Shown here piece by piece: positions 18,842 to 27,208 of a stretch of DNA of 64,000 nucleotides. The stretch covers positions 1 through 64,000 of the forward strand of contig NZ_QZVR01000014.1 of NCBI RefSeq assembly GCF_003660455.1, written 5' to 3'. A program made the translations under genes and the position numbers. The stretch's first letter is position 1; each line of letters begins with the position of its first letter. The notes beneath the pieces were generated by a model, which was given only the letters and a program-made list of their open reading frames with translations, ran no database searches and had not been told where the DNA came from. This DNA comes from Nocardioides ferulae. GTDB lineage: Bacteria > Actinomycetota > Actinomycetes > Propionibacteriales > Nocardioidaceae.

Positions 18842-19072
18842 TCAGCCGCGGTTCTTTTTCGCCGTCGCCTCGCCGCCCTTGCGCCCGGCCTCCTTCTTCT
18901 GGGCGGTGGTGCCGCCCTGCGAGGGGTCGCCGCCCTTGCCGCTGCTCTGCCCGCCATGCTTGGAGGCGTCCGGTGAGTTCGCGATCCGGGCCGCCCGCTG
19001 CTTCGACATGCCCTTGTCCTTCAGGGCCTCGTACTGCTTCTCGTTCTTCACGTTCGCCGACTTGCTGGGCAT
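18842..19072 (-). CDS. Small basic DUF7218-like protein with KGG-type tail
   Basis: 76 residues, strongly charged: an N-terminal NVKNEKQYEALKDKGMSKQRAARIANS motif followed by Gly/Ser/Lys-rich sequence and an AGRKGGEATAKKNRG tail resembling stress-related KGG repeats. Similar small proteins are widespread in Actinobacteria and Proteobacteria and some are induced by stress, but no function is established. There is no membrane segment; it could be a nucleic-acid-associated or desiccation-type protein. Confidence 0.65.
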   Translation of the reverse strand: MPSKSANVKNEKQYEALKDKGMSKQRAARIANSPDASKHGGQSSGKGGDPSQGGTTAQKKEAGRKGGEATAKKNRG

Positions 19073-19189
19073 GACTGCCTCCTGAGCTCTTCGGATTCTC
19101 GTGTCCGACTCCGGTACCCGGGTTGCGGGTCCTCATGACCGCCGAGGGCGGCGCCGCATGATCGCCACCGCCACGGGAACCGATCGGGC

Positions 19190-20401
19190 ATGACCGATCT
19201 CGCCATCCGGCTGAAGACCCAGGGCTTCCGCGCCGTCGAGACCGACCGTCAGGCGCGCCGCGGCGGTGACAGCTACGAGTCCCGTCTCCTGGGGCGCCGC
19301 GCGGTCGTCCTGGGCGGCGAGGCCGGTGCTCGCCTCTTCTACGACGAGCGCCTGGTCTCACGGGCCGGTGCGATCCCGCCGCCGCTGGGCTGGCTGCTGT
19401 TCGGCCGGGGAGCCCTGCACGCGCTCGACGACGAGGCACACCGCCGCCGCAAGCTCCCGCTCCTCGACGTGCTCGCGCCCGGTCCGACGGCACCGCTCGT
19501 CGGCGCGGTGGCCACCCGGCTGGAGCAGGCGGTGCCTGCATGGGGCCGCCGCGAGGTGCGGCTCTTCCCGGAGCTCGCCAACATCTACGGCACCGCCGCC
19601 CTCGGTTGGGCCGGCATCGAGTGCCCCGCCCGCGAGGCCACCCACTGGAGCCTGGAGCTGGCTCGCATCGTCGACGGGTTCGGCTTCGCCGGCTCCGCCT
19701 ACCCGCGCGCCTGGCTGGCACGTCGCCGCTTCGAGCGCTGGGCGGCCGGCCTGGTCGACCGGACCCGCGCCGGAGAGCTGACCCCTCCCGAGGGGTCGGC
19801 GCTCGCCGTGCTGGCCGGGGGCGACCTGGACCGGCACACCGCCGCCGTCGAGCTCGGGAACCTGCTGCGACCGACGGTCGCGGTCGCCTGGTTGGGCACC
19901 TTCGCGGCGCTCGCTCTCGACGAGCAGCCGCAGTGGCGGGAGCGGCTGACCGCACCCGACGGCGACCGCGACCGGCTCGCCTTCGCGCACGAGGTGCGGC
20001 GCACCACCCCCTTCGCCCCGGCCCTCGCCGGCCGGGCCCGGGCCGCTGCCCGGCACGAGGGCGTCGCCGTGCGCGCCGGTGACCAGCTGATCCTCGACGT
20101 GCGGGGCATCAACACCGACCCGCGGCTCTGGAACGCGCCCGAGCGGTTCCGTCCCGAGCGGTTCCTCGACCTCGAGCCCGGTGCGTTCGCGATGGTGCCG
20201 CAGGGCGGCGGTCATCCCAGTGGCCACCGGTGCCCGGGCGAGCCGCTGACCCTGCGCCTGCTGGCCGAGACGCTGCGGGTGCTCGCCGCGACCGACTACA
20301 CCGTGGCCTCCGCTCGCGCGGTCGACCTCTCGCGCATCCCGACGCTGCCGCCCGAGGGGCTGCGCCTCACCGGGGTCCGGCAGCGCGTGCCGGCGCAGTG
20401 A
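19190..20401 (+). CDS. Cytochrome P450, CYP152-like fatty acid peroxygenase
   Basis: 403 residues. The heme ligand region VPQGGGHPSGHRCPGEPL near residue 340 matches the CYP152 (P450 BSbeta, SPalpha) type, with Cys in HRCPGE. Upstream, EVRRTTPFAPALAGRAR supplies the Arg-Pro pair that binds the fatty acid carboxylate in that family in place of the usual acid-alcohol pair. These enzymes use hydrogen peroxide directly to hydroxylate fatty acids at alpha or beta carbon, or decarboxylate them to alkenes. Chemistry (hydroxylase versus decarboxylase) cannot be decided from sequence. The next gene, a Zn alcohol dehydrogenase, starts 55 bases on and may be co-expressed. Confidence 0.85.
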   Translation: MTDLAIRLKTQGFRAVETDRQARRGGDSYESRLLGRRAVVLGGEAGARLFYDERLVSRAGAIPPPLGWLLFGRGALHALDDEAHRRRKLPLLDVLAPGPTAPLVGAVATRLEQAVPAWGRREVRLFPELANIYGTAALGWAGIECPAREATHWSLELARIVDGFGFAGSAYPRAWLARRRFERWAAGLVDRTRAGELTPPEGSALAVLAGGDLDRHTAAVELGNLLRPTVAVAWLGTFAALALDEQPQWRERLTAPDGDRDRLAFAHEVRRTTPFAPALAGRARAAARHEGVAVRAGDQLILDVRGINTDPRLWNAPERFRPERFLDLEPGAFAMVPQGGGHPSGHRCPGEPLTLRLLAETLRVLAATDYTVASARAVDLSRIPTLPPEGLRLTGVRQRVPAQ

Positions 20402-20456
20402 CGTCGGCCCCCGACCCCCATTTTCCGAGACACCCACCGATCGACGAGGAGCAGAT

Positions 20457-21641
20457 GTGAAGGCAGTCACCTGGCACGGCCGCAAGGACATGCGGGTCGA
20501 GGAGGTCCCCGACCCGACGATCCAGGAACCGACCGACGTGATCGTCCGGATCACCTCGACCGCCCTGTGCGGCTCCGACCTGCACCTGTACGACCCCCTG
20601 ACGCCGTTCATGACCCCCGGCGACGTGGTCGGTCACGAGCCGATGGGCATCGTGGAGGCGGTCGGGGCCGAGGTCACCTCGCTGAAGATCGGTGACCGGG
20701 TCGTGGTGCCGTTCAACGTCAGCTGTGGCACCTGCTGGATGTGCGGGCAGGGCCTGCACAGCCAGTGCGAGACCACCCAGAACCGCGAGCACGGCACCGG
20801 TGCCAGCCTGTTCGGCTACAGCAAGCTCTACGGCCAGGTCCCCGGCGGCCAGGCCGAGCTGCTGCGGGTACCGTTCGGCGACACCCTGCCGATCAAGGTT
20901 CCCGACGGCCCGCCGGACGAGCGGTTCCTGTTCCTCTCCGACGTGCTGCCCACGGCCTGGCAGGCCGTCGAGTACGCCGCCGTCCCCGACGACGGCACGC
21001 TGCTGGTGCTCGGCGCCGGGCCGATCGGCGACATGGCCGCCCGGATCGCCAAGCACCGGGGGCTGCGGGTGATCAGCGTCGACCGGGTGCCCGAGCGGCT
21101 GGCCCGGGTGGCGAACCGCGGGGCCGAGATCATCGACCTCGAGGAGGCGGGCGGCGACGTCCCGGACCGGGTGCGCGAGCTGACCGGTGGCCGTGGCGCG
21201 GACTCGGTCATCGACGCCGTCGGTCTCGAGGCACACGGCTCGCCGCTGGCCGAGGCGGCGATGAAGGCGCTGGCCCTGCTGCCGAAGAAGATGCAGGGAG
21301 CGGTGATGACCAACGCCGGCGTCGACCGGCTCGAGGCGCTCTACCTCGCCTTCGAGTCGGTGCGCCGCGGTGGCACGGTCTCGATCTCGGGGGTCTACGG
21401 CGGCGCCGCCGACCCCATTCCGATGTTCCAGCTCTTCGACAAGCAGCTGCAGCTGCGCATGGGCCAGGCCAACGTGCGGCGCTGGAGCGACGACATCCTG
21501 GCCCTGCTGCAGGAGGACACCGACCACCTCGGCGTCGAGGACTTCGCCACCCACCGACTCCCGCTGGAGGAGGCGCCGAACGCCTACGCGACGTTCCAGG
21601 CCAAGGAGGACGGCATGGTCAAGGTGGTCTTCAAGCCCTGA
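20457..21641 (+). CDS. Zinc-dependent alcohol dehydrogenase (formaldehyde dehydrogenase-like)
   Basis: 394 residues from GTG, with GAGGAGCAG just upstream. The catalytic zinc site is TALCGSDLHLYD with Cys and GHEPMGIVEAVG with His-Glu; structural zinc cysteines are in CGTCWMCGQGLHSQC. The NAD(P) site is VLGAGPIGDMAARIA. The medium-chain dehydrogenase type with an extended insert (the ENREHGTGASLFGYSKLYG region) resembles the glutathione-independent formaldehyde dehydrogenase-like branch common in Actinobacteria. Substrate uncertain. An oxidation step after the adjacent P450 would fit, by context only. A strong hairpin lies 40 bases past the stop, inside the next gene. Confidence 0.88.
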   Translation: MKAVTWHGRKDMRVEEVPDPTIQEPTDVIVRITSTALCGSDLHLYDPLTPFMTPGDVVGHEPMGIVEAVGAEVTSLKIGDRVVVPFNVSCGTCWMCGQGLHSQCETTQNREHGTGASLFGYSKLYGQVPGGQAELLRVPFGDTLPIKVPDGPPDERFLFLSDVLPTAWQAVEYAAVPDDGTLLVLGAGPIGDMAARIAKHRGLRVISVDRVPERLARVANRGAEIIDLEEAGGDVPDRVRELTGGRGADSVIDAVGLEAHGSPLAEAAMKALALLPKKMQGAVMTNAGVDRLEALYLAFESVRRGGTVSISGVYGGAADPIPMFQLFDKQLQLRMGQANVRRWSDDILALLQEDTDHLGVEDFATHRLPLEEAPNAYATFQAKEDGMVKVVFKP

Positions 21642-21643
21642 GC

Positions 21644-22162
21644 GTGAGCCTGCCCCGGTCGTCGCTGCACGACGTCGACACACGAACCCCGCCGCACGCC
21701 CTGTGGGTGCGGCGGGGGTTCGTGCTCGTGCTGGCCGCCTTCGTGGCGGCCGGACTGAGCGGCGTCCTGGGCGTTCGCACGGCCACCACGACCGCCACCT
21801 CCGAGGACTGGCGGCTGGAGTTGCGTCACGCAGCGGTCGCCCGAGCCGGCCTCGACGTGCCGTGGGAGGTCACGATCGAGCACGTCGGGGGATTCACCGA
21901 CGACGTCGTCCTGTCCGTCACGGGCGACTACCTCGACATCTACGAGACCCAGGGGTTCGCCCCGGAGCCGGTGGAGATGGTCCGCGACGGCAGCACGCTC
22001 TACCTCACCTTCGCGCCGCCGCCCGCCGGCGAGACGTTCGTCGTGTCCTACGACGCCTACATCCAGCCGGCCAGTCAACGAGGGGCGAAGGCCACCCTGA
22101 GCGTCCTCGACGGCGACGTTCCCGTGGTCTCCCTCGACTTCGAGACCAGGCTGCTGCCGTGA
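21644..22162 (+). CDS. Membrane-anchored extracytoplasmic protein, unassigned
   Basis: 172 residues if the GTG at 21644 is used. One N-terminal hydrophobic segment (GFVLVLAAFVAAGLSGVLGV) is followed by a beta-rich domain (LDVPWEVTIEHVGGFTDDVVL, and later GETFVVSYDAYIQPAS) without cysteines or catalytic motifs. An in-frame GTG at 21722, placed directly after a 16-base-pair hairpin and a G-rich stretch, is an alternative start that would begin right at the hydrophobic segment. Followed 31 bases later by a DUF421 membrane protein on the same strand. Function unknown. Confidence 0.6.
   Translation: MSLPRSSLHDVDTRTPPHALWVRRGFVLVLAAFVAAGLSGVLGVRTATTTATSEDWRLELRHAAVARAGLDVPWEVTIEHVGGFTDDVVLSVTGDYLDIYETQGFAPEPVEMVRDGSTLYLTFAPPPAGETFVVSYDAYIQPASQRGAKATLSVLDGDVPVVSLDFETRLLP
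21681..21724 (+). terminator. Strong hairpin downstream of the alcohol dehydrogenase gene
   Basis: Left arm CACGAACCCCGCCGCA (21681-21696) pairs with TGCGGCGGGGGTTCGTG (21708-21724), 16 base pairs with one bulged G and an 11-base loop. There is no U tract, which is common for actinobacterial terminators. It lies inside the proposed N-terminal coding part of the next gene, so either that start is wrong or the hairpin has another role. Confidence 0.55.
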
Positions 22163-22193
22163 GCCGCGGTGTGCGGCGGGGAGGTGCGGCCCC

Positions 22194-22676
22194 ATGGAGA
22201 TCGTGATCCGGGCCCTGGTGATGTTCCTGTTCCTGTGGGCGATCACCCGGGCCGTCGGCCGGTCGACGCTGGGTGAGCTCAGCACCTTCGAGCTGCTGCT
22301 CTTCGTGACGATGGGCGACCTCGTGCAGCAGTCGATCACCCAGCAGGACTACTCCGTGACGGCCGGGGTCCTCGCCGTCGGCACCTTCGCGCTGCTCACC
22401 GTGGTGCTGTCGTGGACCCAGTGGCGCTTCCCGCGGACCCGGTCGGTGCTCACCGGCCGGCCGGTGCTCGTGCTCCGTGACGGCAGGCCGCTGGAGGAGG
22501 CGATGCGGCGGCAGCGGCTCTCCGTGGCCGACCTGCTCGTCGCAGCCCGCGAGCAGGGCATCCGCCGCACCGCCGACATCGAGTACGCCGTGCTCGAGGC
22601 CGACGGCCGGATGTCGTTCTTCACCCGCGGCGACGACGCCGACGGCGCGGCCGACAAGCCGCCCGAGGGCGAGTGA
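22194..22676 (+). CDS. DUF421 (YetF-like) membrane protein
   Basis: 160 residues, with GGGGAGGTG before the ATG. Three N-terminal membrane segments (IRALVMFLFLWAITRAVGR, LLLFVTMGDLVQQSI, and AGVLAVGTFALLTVVLSW) are followed by the short cytoplasmic DUF421 domain (GRPVLVLRDGRPLEEAMRRQ, RRTADIEYAVLEADGRMSFF). The family includes B. subtilis YetF; its function is unknown. The gene may form a unit with the preceding unassigned gene. Confidence 0.85.
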   Translation: MEIVIRALVMFLFLWAITRAVGRSTLGELSTFELLLFVTMGDLVQQSITQQDYSVTAGVLAVGTFALLTVVLSWTQWRFPRTRSVLTGRPVLVLRDGRPLEEAMRRQRLSVADLLVAAREQGIRRTADIEYAVLEADGRMSFFTRGDDADGAADKPPEGE

Positions 22677-22712
22677 GCGGACCGTCGAGCCGCCGCGCGG
22701 TCTCGTGACGTC

Positions 22713-23198
22713 TCACTCCATCAGCAGTGCCGCCAGGGTGCCGCCGAGTTCGTAGGCCGCCTCGCGCTCGGGCTGTCCGACCTCGCCGAGGACCTCCAGC
22801 ACCGGCGCCGCCTGGCGCCAGGGCAGCGCCTGCACGATCGACTGCACCGAGCGCACCGCGCCGGTCGTGTCGTAGCGGCCGTGGACCCACAGCCCGTAGG
22901 GCTTGCGGCCGCCCGTGCCCGAGCCGGCCGACCCGTCGTCGGAGAGCGCCCCGCCGGCGTCGAGGAAGATCGTGTCGAAGAAGTGCTTCAGTGCGCCGGA
23001 CATGTAGCCGAAGTTGGCAGTAGTGCCCAGCAGATATCCCTCGGCGGCGAGCACGTCGTCCGCGGTCGCCGCCAGGGCGGGACGGACCACGAGGTCGACC
23101 CCGCTCACGGCGTCATCGCGGGCCCCGGCGAGCACCGAGTCGGTGAGGGCCTGGACCGAGGCGGTGGGTGAGTGATGGACGCACAGCAGGCGGGGCAT
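22713..23198 (-). CDS. Flavodoxin-fold NAD(P)H-dependent oxidoreductase
   Basis: 161 residues. The flavodoxin-like FMN site is seen in VHHSPTASVQALTDSV (phosphate loop near the N-terminus) and GTTANFGYMSGALKHFFDT, as in the NADPH-dependent FMN reductase/WrbA group. YGLWVHGRYDTTGAVRSVQ makes the third flavin loop. Probably reduces quinones or small aromatics using FMN. Its 5' end overlaps the divergent glycosyltransferase gene, and a TAGGGT hexamer six bases upstream suggests a leaderless transcript. Confidence 0.8.
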   Translation of the reverse strand: MPRLLCVHHSPTASVQALTDSVLAGARDDAVSGVDLVVRPALAATADDVLAAEGYLLGTTANFGYMSGALKHFFDTIFLDAGGALSDDGSAGSGTGGRKPYGLWVHGRYDTTGAVRSVQSIVQALPWRQAAPVLEVLGEVGQPEREAAYELGGTLAALLME

Positions 23199-24692
23199 GC
23201 CACCACCCTAGGTCGGAGTCCGGGGCGTGCCGGCCGTCATCGTGCCCCGAGGGCGGCGTGGTTGCCGGGCCTGCTCCACCGCGCTGTCGGCCTGTTCATC
23301 GTCGGCTCCGCCCTCACCGGGGCTGGGCTGCTGTGGTGGGCGGTCTCGGCCAGCACGCCGCAGGCGGTGCAGAGGCCGACCCAGGGGGTGGTCCTGGGGG
23401 TGTGGCGGGTGCTCTACGACACCCAGGCGCCCTCGACGCCGGTGCTGCTGGCCGCCGCCGGGCTGGCCCTGATCTTCGCCGCGGGGGTGGCGGGGGCGGA
23501 GCGCCGGATCGCGAACCGGGCCCGGCGCAGCGACGACGGGCGGCGGATGCCGCTGGCGCCCAAGGTCGTGATGGCGCAGACCCGCGGTGTCTACGCCGGC
23601 CCGGTCACGGTCACCGTGCTGGTCCCGGCCCACAACGAGGAGGCGTGCCTGGCCCAGACCCTCGGGGCGCTGCTGCAGCAGTCGCATCGGCCCGAGCGGG
23701 TGGTGGTGGTCGCCGACAACTGCACAGACGCCACCGTGCCGATCGCCCGCGCCATGGGCGTCGAGGTGATCGAGACCGTGCACAACGCCCACAAGAAGGC
23801 CGGGGCGCTCAACCAGGCGCTGCGTCAGATCCTGCCCGGCCAGGGCGACAACGACGCGATCATGGTGATGGACGCCGACACGACGCTCGACGACGGGTTC
23901 CTCGAGCACGCCGTGGGCTGGATGACGCGGGATCGCGCGCTGATGGCGATCGGGGGCCTCTTCTACGGCGAGCAGGGCTGCGGGCTGCTGGGCCTGTTCC
24001 AGCGCAATGAGTACACCCGCTACTCCCGGGACCTGCGCCGGCGGCGCGGGCGGCTCTTCGTGCTCACCGGCACCGCGTCGATGTTCCGGCCGCGCGCGAT
24101 GCGCACGGTGGCCGCGGAGCGCGGTCGGAGTCTGCCCGGGGTGCCCGGTGACGTGTACGACACCTTGGTGCTGACCGAGGACAACGAACTGACGCTCGCG
24201 CTGAAGTGTCTGGGGGCACTGGTGATCTCGCCGCCGGAGTGCACGGTGGTCACCGAGGTGATGCCGACCTGGTCCGCGCTGTGGGCGCAGCGGCTGCGCT
24301 GGCAGCGCGGCGCGCTGGAGAACCTCAGCGCCTACGGACTGCGCCCGCAGACGTTCCGCTACTGGGCGCAGCAGTTGGGCATCGGCTACGGCGTGATCGC
24401 GCTGTCGACCTACCTGCTGATGATCGGGCTGATGGTGCTCTCGCTGGACACCTGGGTGTGGTTCCCGTTCTGGCTCGGAATCGGTGGGCTGTTCGTCGTC
24501 GAGCGGCTGGTCAGCGTCTGGCGCGGGGGGTGGCCGGCGCGGGTGCTGTCGCTGTCGCTGTTCCCCGAGCTGTTCTACGCGCTGTTCCTGAACCTGGTCT
24601 TCCTCAAGGGGATCCTGGACATCTCGCTGAACCGCGAGGCCGCGTGGAAGCACGTGGTCGTGTCGGCCACCGGTGTGCGGGTGGGCCAGTGA
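23175..24692 (+). CDS. GT2 family membrane glycosyltransferase (processive, PgaC/BcsA-like)
   Basis: 505 residues. Two N-terminal membrane segments precede a GT-A domain with VTVLVPAHNEEACLAQTL, MVMDADT (nucleotide-sugar DxD), TEDNELTLAL and the acceptor/processivity motif QRLRWQRG; four or so C-terminal membrane segments follow. This is the layout of synthases of poly-N-acetylglucosamine, cellulose or hyaluronan; the sugar cannot be named. The ATG used lies within the start of the divergent oxidoreductase gene; an in-frame TTG at 23262 just before the first membrane segment is an alternative. A small membrane protein follows directly and may be its partner. Confidence 0.85.
   Translation: MDAQQAGHATTLGRSPGRAGRHRAPRAAWLPGLLHRAVGLFIVGSALTGAGLLWWAVSASTPQAVQRPTQGVVLGVWRVLYDTQAPSTPVLLAAAGLALIFAAGVAGAERRIANRARRSDDGRRMPLAPKVVMAQTRGVYAGPVTVTVLVPAHNEEACLAQTLGALLQQSHRPERVVVVADNCTDATVPIARAMGVEVIETVHNAHKKAGALNQALRQILPGQGDNDAIMVMDADTTLDDGFLEHAVGWMTRDRALMAIGGLFYGEQGCGLLGLFQRNEYTRYSRDLRRRRGRLFVLTGTASMFRPRAMRTVAAERGRSLPGVPGDVYDTLVLTEDNELTLALKCLGALVISPPECTVVTEVMPTWSALWAQRLRWQRGALENLSAYGLRPQTFRYWAQQLGIGYGVIALSTYLLMIGLMVLSLDTWVWFPFWLGIGGLFVVERLVSVWRGGWPARVLSLSLFPELFYALFLNLVFLKGILDISLNREAAWKHVVVSATGVRVGQ
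23205..23210 (-). promoter_or_regulatory. -10-like hexamer for the flavodoxin-fold oxidoreductase gene
   Basis: TAGGGT on the minus strand, six bases before the ATG at 23198. It lies within the predicted coding sequence of the divergent glycosyltransferase. Confidence 0.4.
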
Positions 24693-24711
24693 CCGGGCCA
24701 CGGTGGTCGCC

Positions 24712-24918
24712 GTGACCTGGTGGGGCATCCTGCTGCCGGAGTCGCTGGTGCAGTCCCGAGGTTTCGCTGTGCTCTCGGCCTTCGTCGCGATCAACACCGT
24801 GATGTACGTCGCGCTCGCGGTCGGCAAGACCCTGCCCAAGGTCTATCCGCGTGACTGGCTCCCGCGGCGCTACCGACGGGGGGAGACCCGGAGCATCGAT
24901 CCCGACGCCCCCGCCTAG
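24712..24918 (+). CDS. Small membrane protein following the glycosyltransferase
   Basis: 68 residues from a GTG (another GTG three codons earlier is possible). A short N-terminal WWGILLPESLVQSRG is followed by one membrane segment (FAVLSAFVAINTVMYVALAVG) and a basic cytoplasmic tail (YPRDWLPRRYRRGETR). It begins 19 bases after the glycosyltransferase stop and probably shares its transcript, so an accessory role in that membrane complex is plausible. No family recognised. Confidence 0.65.
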   Translation: MTWWGILLPESLVQSRGFAVLSAFVAINTVMYVALAVGKTLPKVYPRDWLPRRYRRGETRSIDPDAPA

Positions 24919-24947
24919 GCGCCTCGGTGGCCTGGGCTGGCCTTGCC

Positions 24948-26033
24948 CTAGCGGTCGACGGAGGTCTCGGACGGCGATCCCTCCGCCTGCTGACGCAGCT
25001 CACGGCCCCGGGCGATGTCCTCGGCCTCCTTCTTCTCCGCCTTGGCGATGTTGCGGGTGTCGCGCGGCGGCAGCTGGATGGTCTCCTCGGCCGGCAGCCC
25101 CGACTGCAGCTCTCGGCCACGCTCGAGCTCGGCGTCGAGCTCGGCCCCGAACAGGAGCGCGATGTTGGTCAGCCACAGCCACAGCAGGAACGCGATGACA
25201 CCACCGAGAGCGCCGTAGGTCTTGTCGTAGGAGGAGAAGTTCGAGACGTAGAAGCCGAACCCGGCGGAGAGGAGCACCCAGGTCAGGATCGCCAGCATCG
25301 CGCCGAGGCTGATCCAGCGGAACTTGGGCTGCTTGACGTTCGGGGTGGCGTAGTAGAGCAGCGCCACCATCAGCACGACGAGGGCGGCCAGCACCGGCCA
25401 CTTGGCGATGTTCCAGGCCAGCACCACGCCGTCGCCGAGCTCGAGCGCCTTGCCGACCGACTCGGCGACCGGACCGGACACGACCAGCATCAGCGTCGAC
25501 ACGGCCGCCAGCACCACGAGGAGGGCCGTGAGCAGCAGCATCGCCGGCCGCAGCTTCCAGACGGGGCGGCCCTCCCGGATCTCGTAGACCCGGTTCATCG
25601 CACGCCCGAACGCGCCGACGTAGCCGCTGGCCGACCACAGCGCACCGGCGAGACCGAGGATCAGCGCCACCCCGGCGGACTGGTTGCCGGCCAGGTCGAG
25701 CAGTGGCCCTTCGATGTCCTCGACCATGCTGCCGCCGCCGAGGTCGCGGACGATGTCGAGCAGCGTCTCCACCGATGTGGTGCCCTGGCCGACCAGTCCG
25801 AGCACGGAGGTGAGGGCGATCGCCGCGGGGAAGAGCGCGAGCACGCCGTAGTAGGTGAGCGCGGCGGCCAGGTCGGTGCACTGGTCGTCGCCGAACTCGC
25901 GCACGGTCTTGCGCAGCACGTAGCGCCACGACGGCTTCGTCAGGTCGGTCGGTGAGTCGGGCTTGCCCTCGTCGTCGGGGTCGGCGTCGGGATGGGGTCG
26001 CCCGGTCAGCGGCTCCTGCGTGTGGCGGCTCAT
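24948..26033 (-). CDS. YihY/BrkB family membrane protein
   Basis: 361 residues. After an Asp/Pro-rich N-terminus come six predicted membrane segments, starting at LAAALTYYGVLALFPAAIAL (the conserved AAALAYY-type opening) and including LILGLAGALWSASGYVGAFG and GGVIAFLLWLWLTNIALLFG, the family signature. A charged helical tail with many Glu/Arg/Lys follows. Formerly annotated as ribonuclease BN, which is now regarded as wrong; the transport or other function is unsettled. Start chosen at the ATG nearest the charged N-terminus; the frame upstream is not coding-like. Confidence 0.88.
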   Translation of the reverse strand: MSRHTQEPLTGRPHPDADPDDEGKPDSPTDLTKPSWRYVLRKTVREFGDDQCTDLAAALTYYGVLALFPAAIALTSVLGLVGQGTTSVETLLDIVRDLGGGSMVEDIEGPLLDLAGNQSAGVALILGLAGALWSASGYVGAFGRAMNRVYEIREGRPVWKLRPAMLLLTALLVVLAAVSTLMLVVSGPVAESVGKALELGDGVVLAWNIAKWPVLAALVVLMVALLYYATPNVKQPKFRWISLGAMLAILTWVLLSAGFGFYVSNFSSYDKTYGALGGVIAFLLWLWLTNIALLFGAELDAELERGRELQSGLPAEETIQLPPRDTRNIAKAEKKEAEDIARGRELRQQAEGSPSETSVDR

Positions 26034-26203
26034 GACGCAGAGGTACCCGCGGCATCGAGCCGGCACGCCTGCGGCGAGCCGGGGCGGGCGGCACGAGCCG
26101 ACCACACCGGCCGGCGTCACAGATTGGGCTGTCCCCGCGCGGGGTACGGAGCGGTCATGAGTGTGAACCTGGTCCGTGACCTTGCGGCCGTCGGCGAGAA
26201 CCG

Positions 26204-27208
26204 GTGCTGACCCCGAAGGCGCGCGGCGCGCTGAGCGCCGCCGTCAACGAGGCCCTGTGCGCCGGCCTCGCCGACGACCGGTGCGACTGGCCCGTCGCCG
26301 AGTCCGGCGACGACGCCGCGCTGACCCTGTGGACGCTCTACGAGCTGCACTACCGCGGCTTCGAGGATCTCGCCGACGAGAGCCTCGAGTGGCACCCCGA
26401 GCTGCTCCGTCTGCGTCGGCTGCTCGAGCGTGACCTGGAGAGGCGTCTGCGCGAGCGCTACTCGGCGTACGCCCCACATCGCAGCGCCGACTTCGCCGAC
26501 GACCTGTTCGCCTACGTCAGCTCGCACGACGGTGCGTCGGTGGCCGCGCACGTGCACCGGCACGCCGACCGTGAGCAGGTGCTCGACCTGCTGCGGGTCC
26601 GCTCGATCTACCACCTGAAGGAGGCCGACCCCACGGCGTGGGTGGTCCCGCGGCTGCCGGTGGGGCCCAAGGCGGCGCTGGTCGAGCTCCAGTACGACGA
26701 GTACGGCGTCGGCGATCCGAACCGGCTGCATGCCCACCTGTGGGCACTCGGCATGGAGGCGGCGGGGCTGCGCGCCGACTACGGCGCCTACCTCGACGAG
26801 GTGCCGCTGGAGGTCCTCGAGCAGAACAACGCCATGTCGCTGTTCGGCCTGCACCGGCGGCTGCGCGGCGCTGCGCTGGGACACCTGGCGGCCTTCGAGG
26901 CCACCAGCTCGATGCCGTCGCGGCGGATGGCGCAGGGGCTGGAGCGGCTGGGGCTCCCGGCGGAGATCGTCGACTACTACACCGAGCACGTCGAGGCAGA
27001 CGCCGTGCACGAGCAGCTGGCCGTGCGCAACATCTGCGGCCGGCTGGTCGAGGTCGAGCCGGGCGTGGCCGACGACGTCTTCTTCGGAGCGTTCACCTGC
27101 CTGGACCTCGAGGACCGCTTCGCGCGATGGATGCTCGCCCAGTGGGGCGTGAGCGAGGGCCAGGACCCCGACGAGGAGCGCGACGTCGCTCCGGGGAGTG
27201 CGGCGTGA
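26204..27208 (+). CDS. Heme-oxygenase-like (HDO-type) iron-containing redox enzyme
   Basis: 334 residues from GTG. An all-helical protein with a C-terminal HVEADAVH (H-x3-D-x2-H, residues 262-269) and an earlier acidic ELQYDEYGVGD region (161-171), the layout of heme-oxygenase-like diiron oxidases/oxygenases such as CADD, UndA and SznF. An N-terminal ELHYRGFEDL (47-56) may give further ligands. It overlaps by four bases a CDGSH iron-sulfur protein gene, a natural electron donor, so both likely act together. The substrate is unknown; members of this superfamily perform N-oxygenation, oxidative decarboxylation and C-C cleavage. Confidence 0.75.
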   Translation: MLTPKARGALSAAVNEALCAGLADDRCDWPVAESGDDAALTLWTLYELHYRGFEDLADESLEWHPELLRLRRLLERDLERRLRERYSAYAPHRSADFADDLFAYVSSHDGASVAAHVHRHADREQVLDLLRVRSIYHLKEADPTAWVVPRLPVGPKAALVELQYDEYGVGDPNRLHAHLWALGMEAAGLRADYGAYLDEVPLEVLEQNNAMSLFGLHRRLRGAALGHLAAFEATSSMPSRRMAQGLERLGLPAEIVDYYTEHVEADAVHEQLAVRNICGRLVEVEPGVADDVFFGAFTCLDLEDRFARWMLAQWGVSEGQDPDEERDVAPGSAA

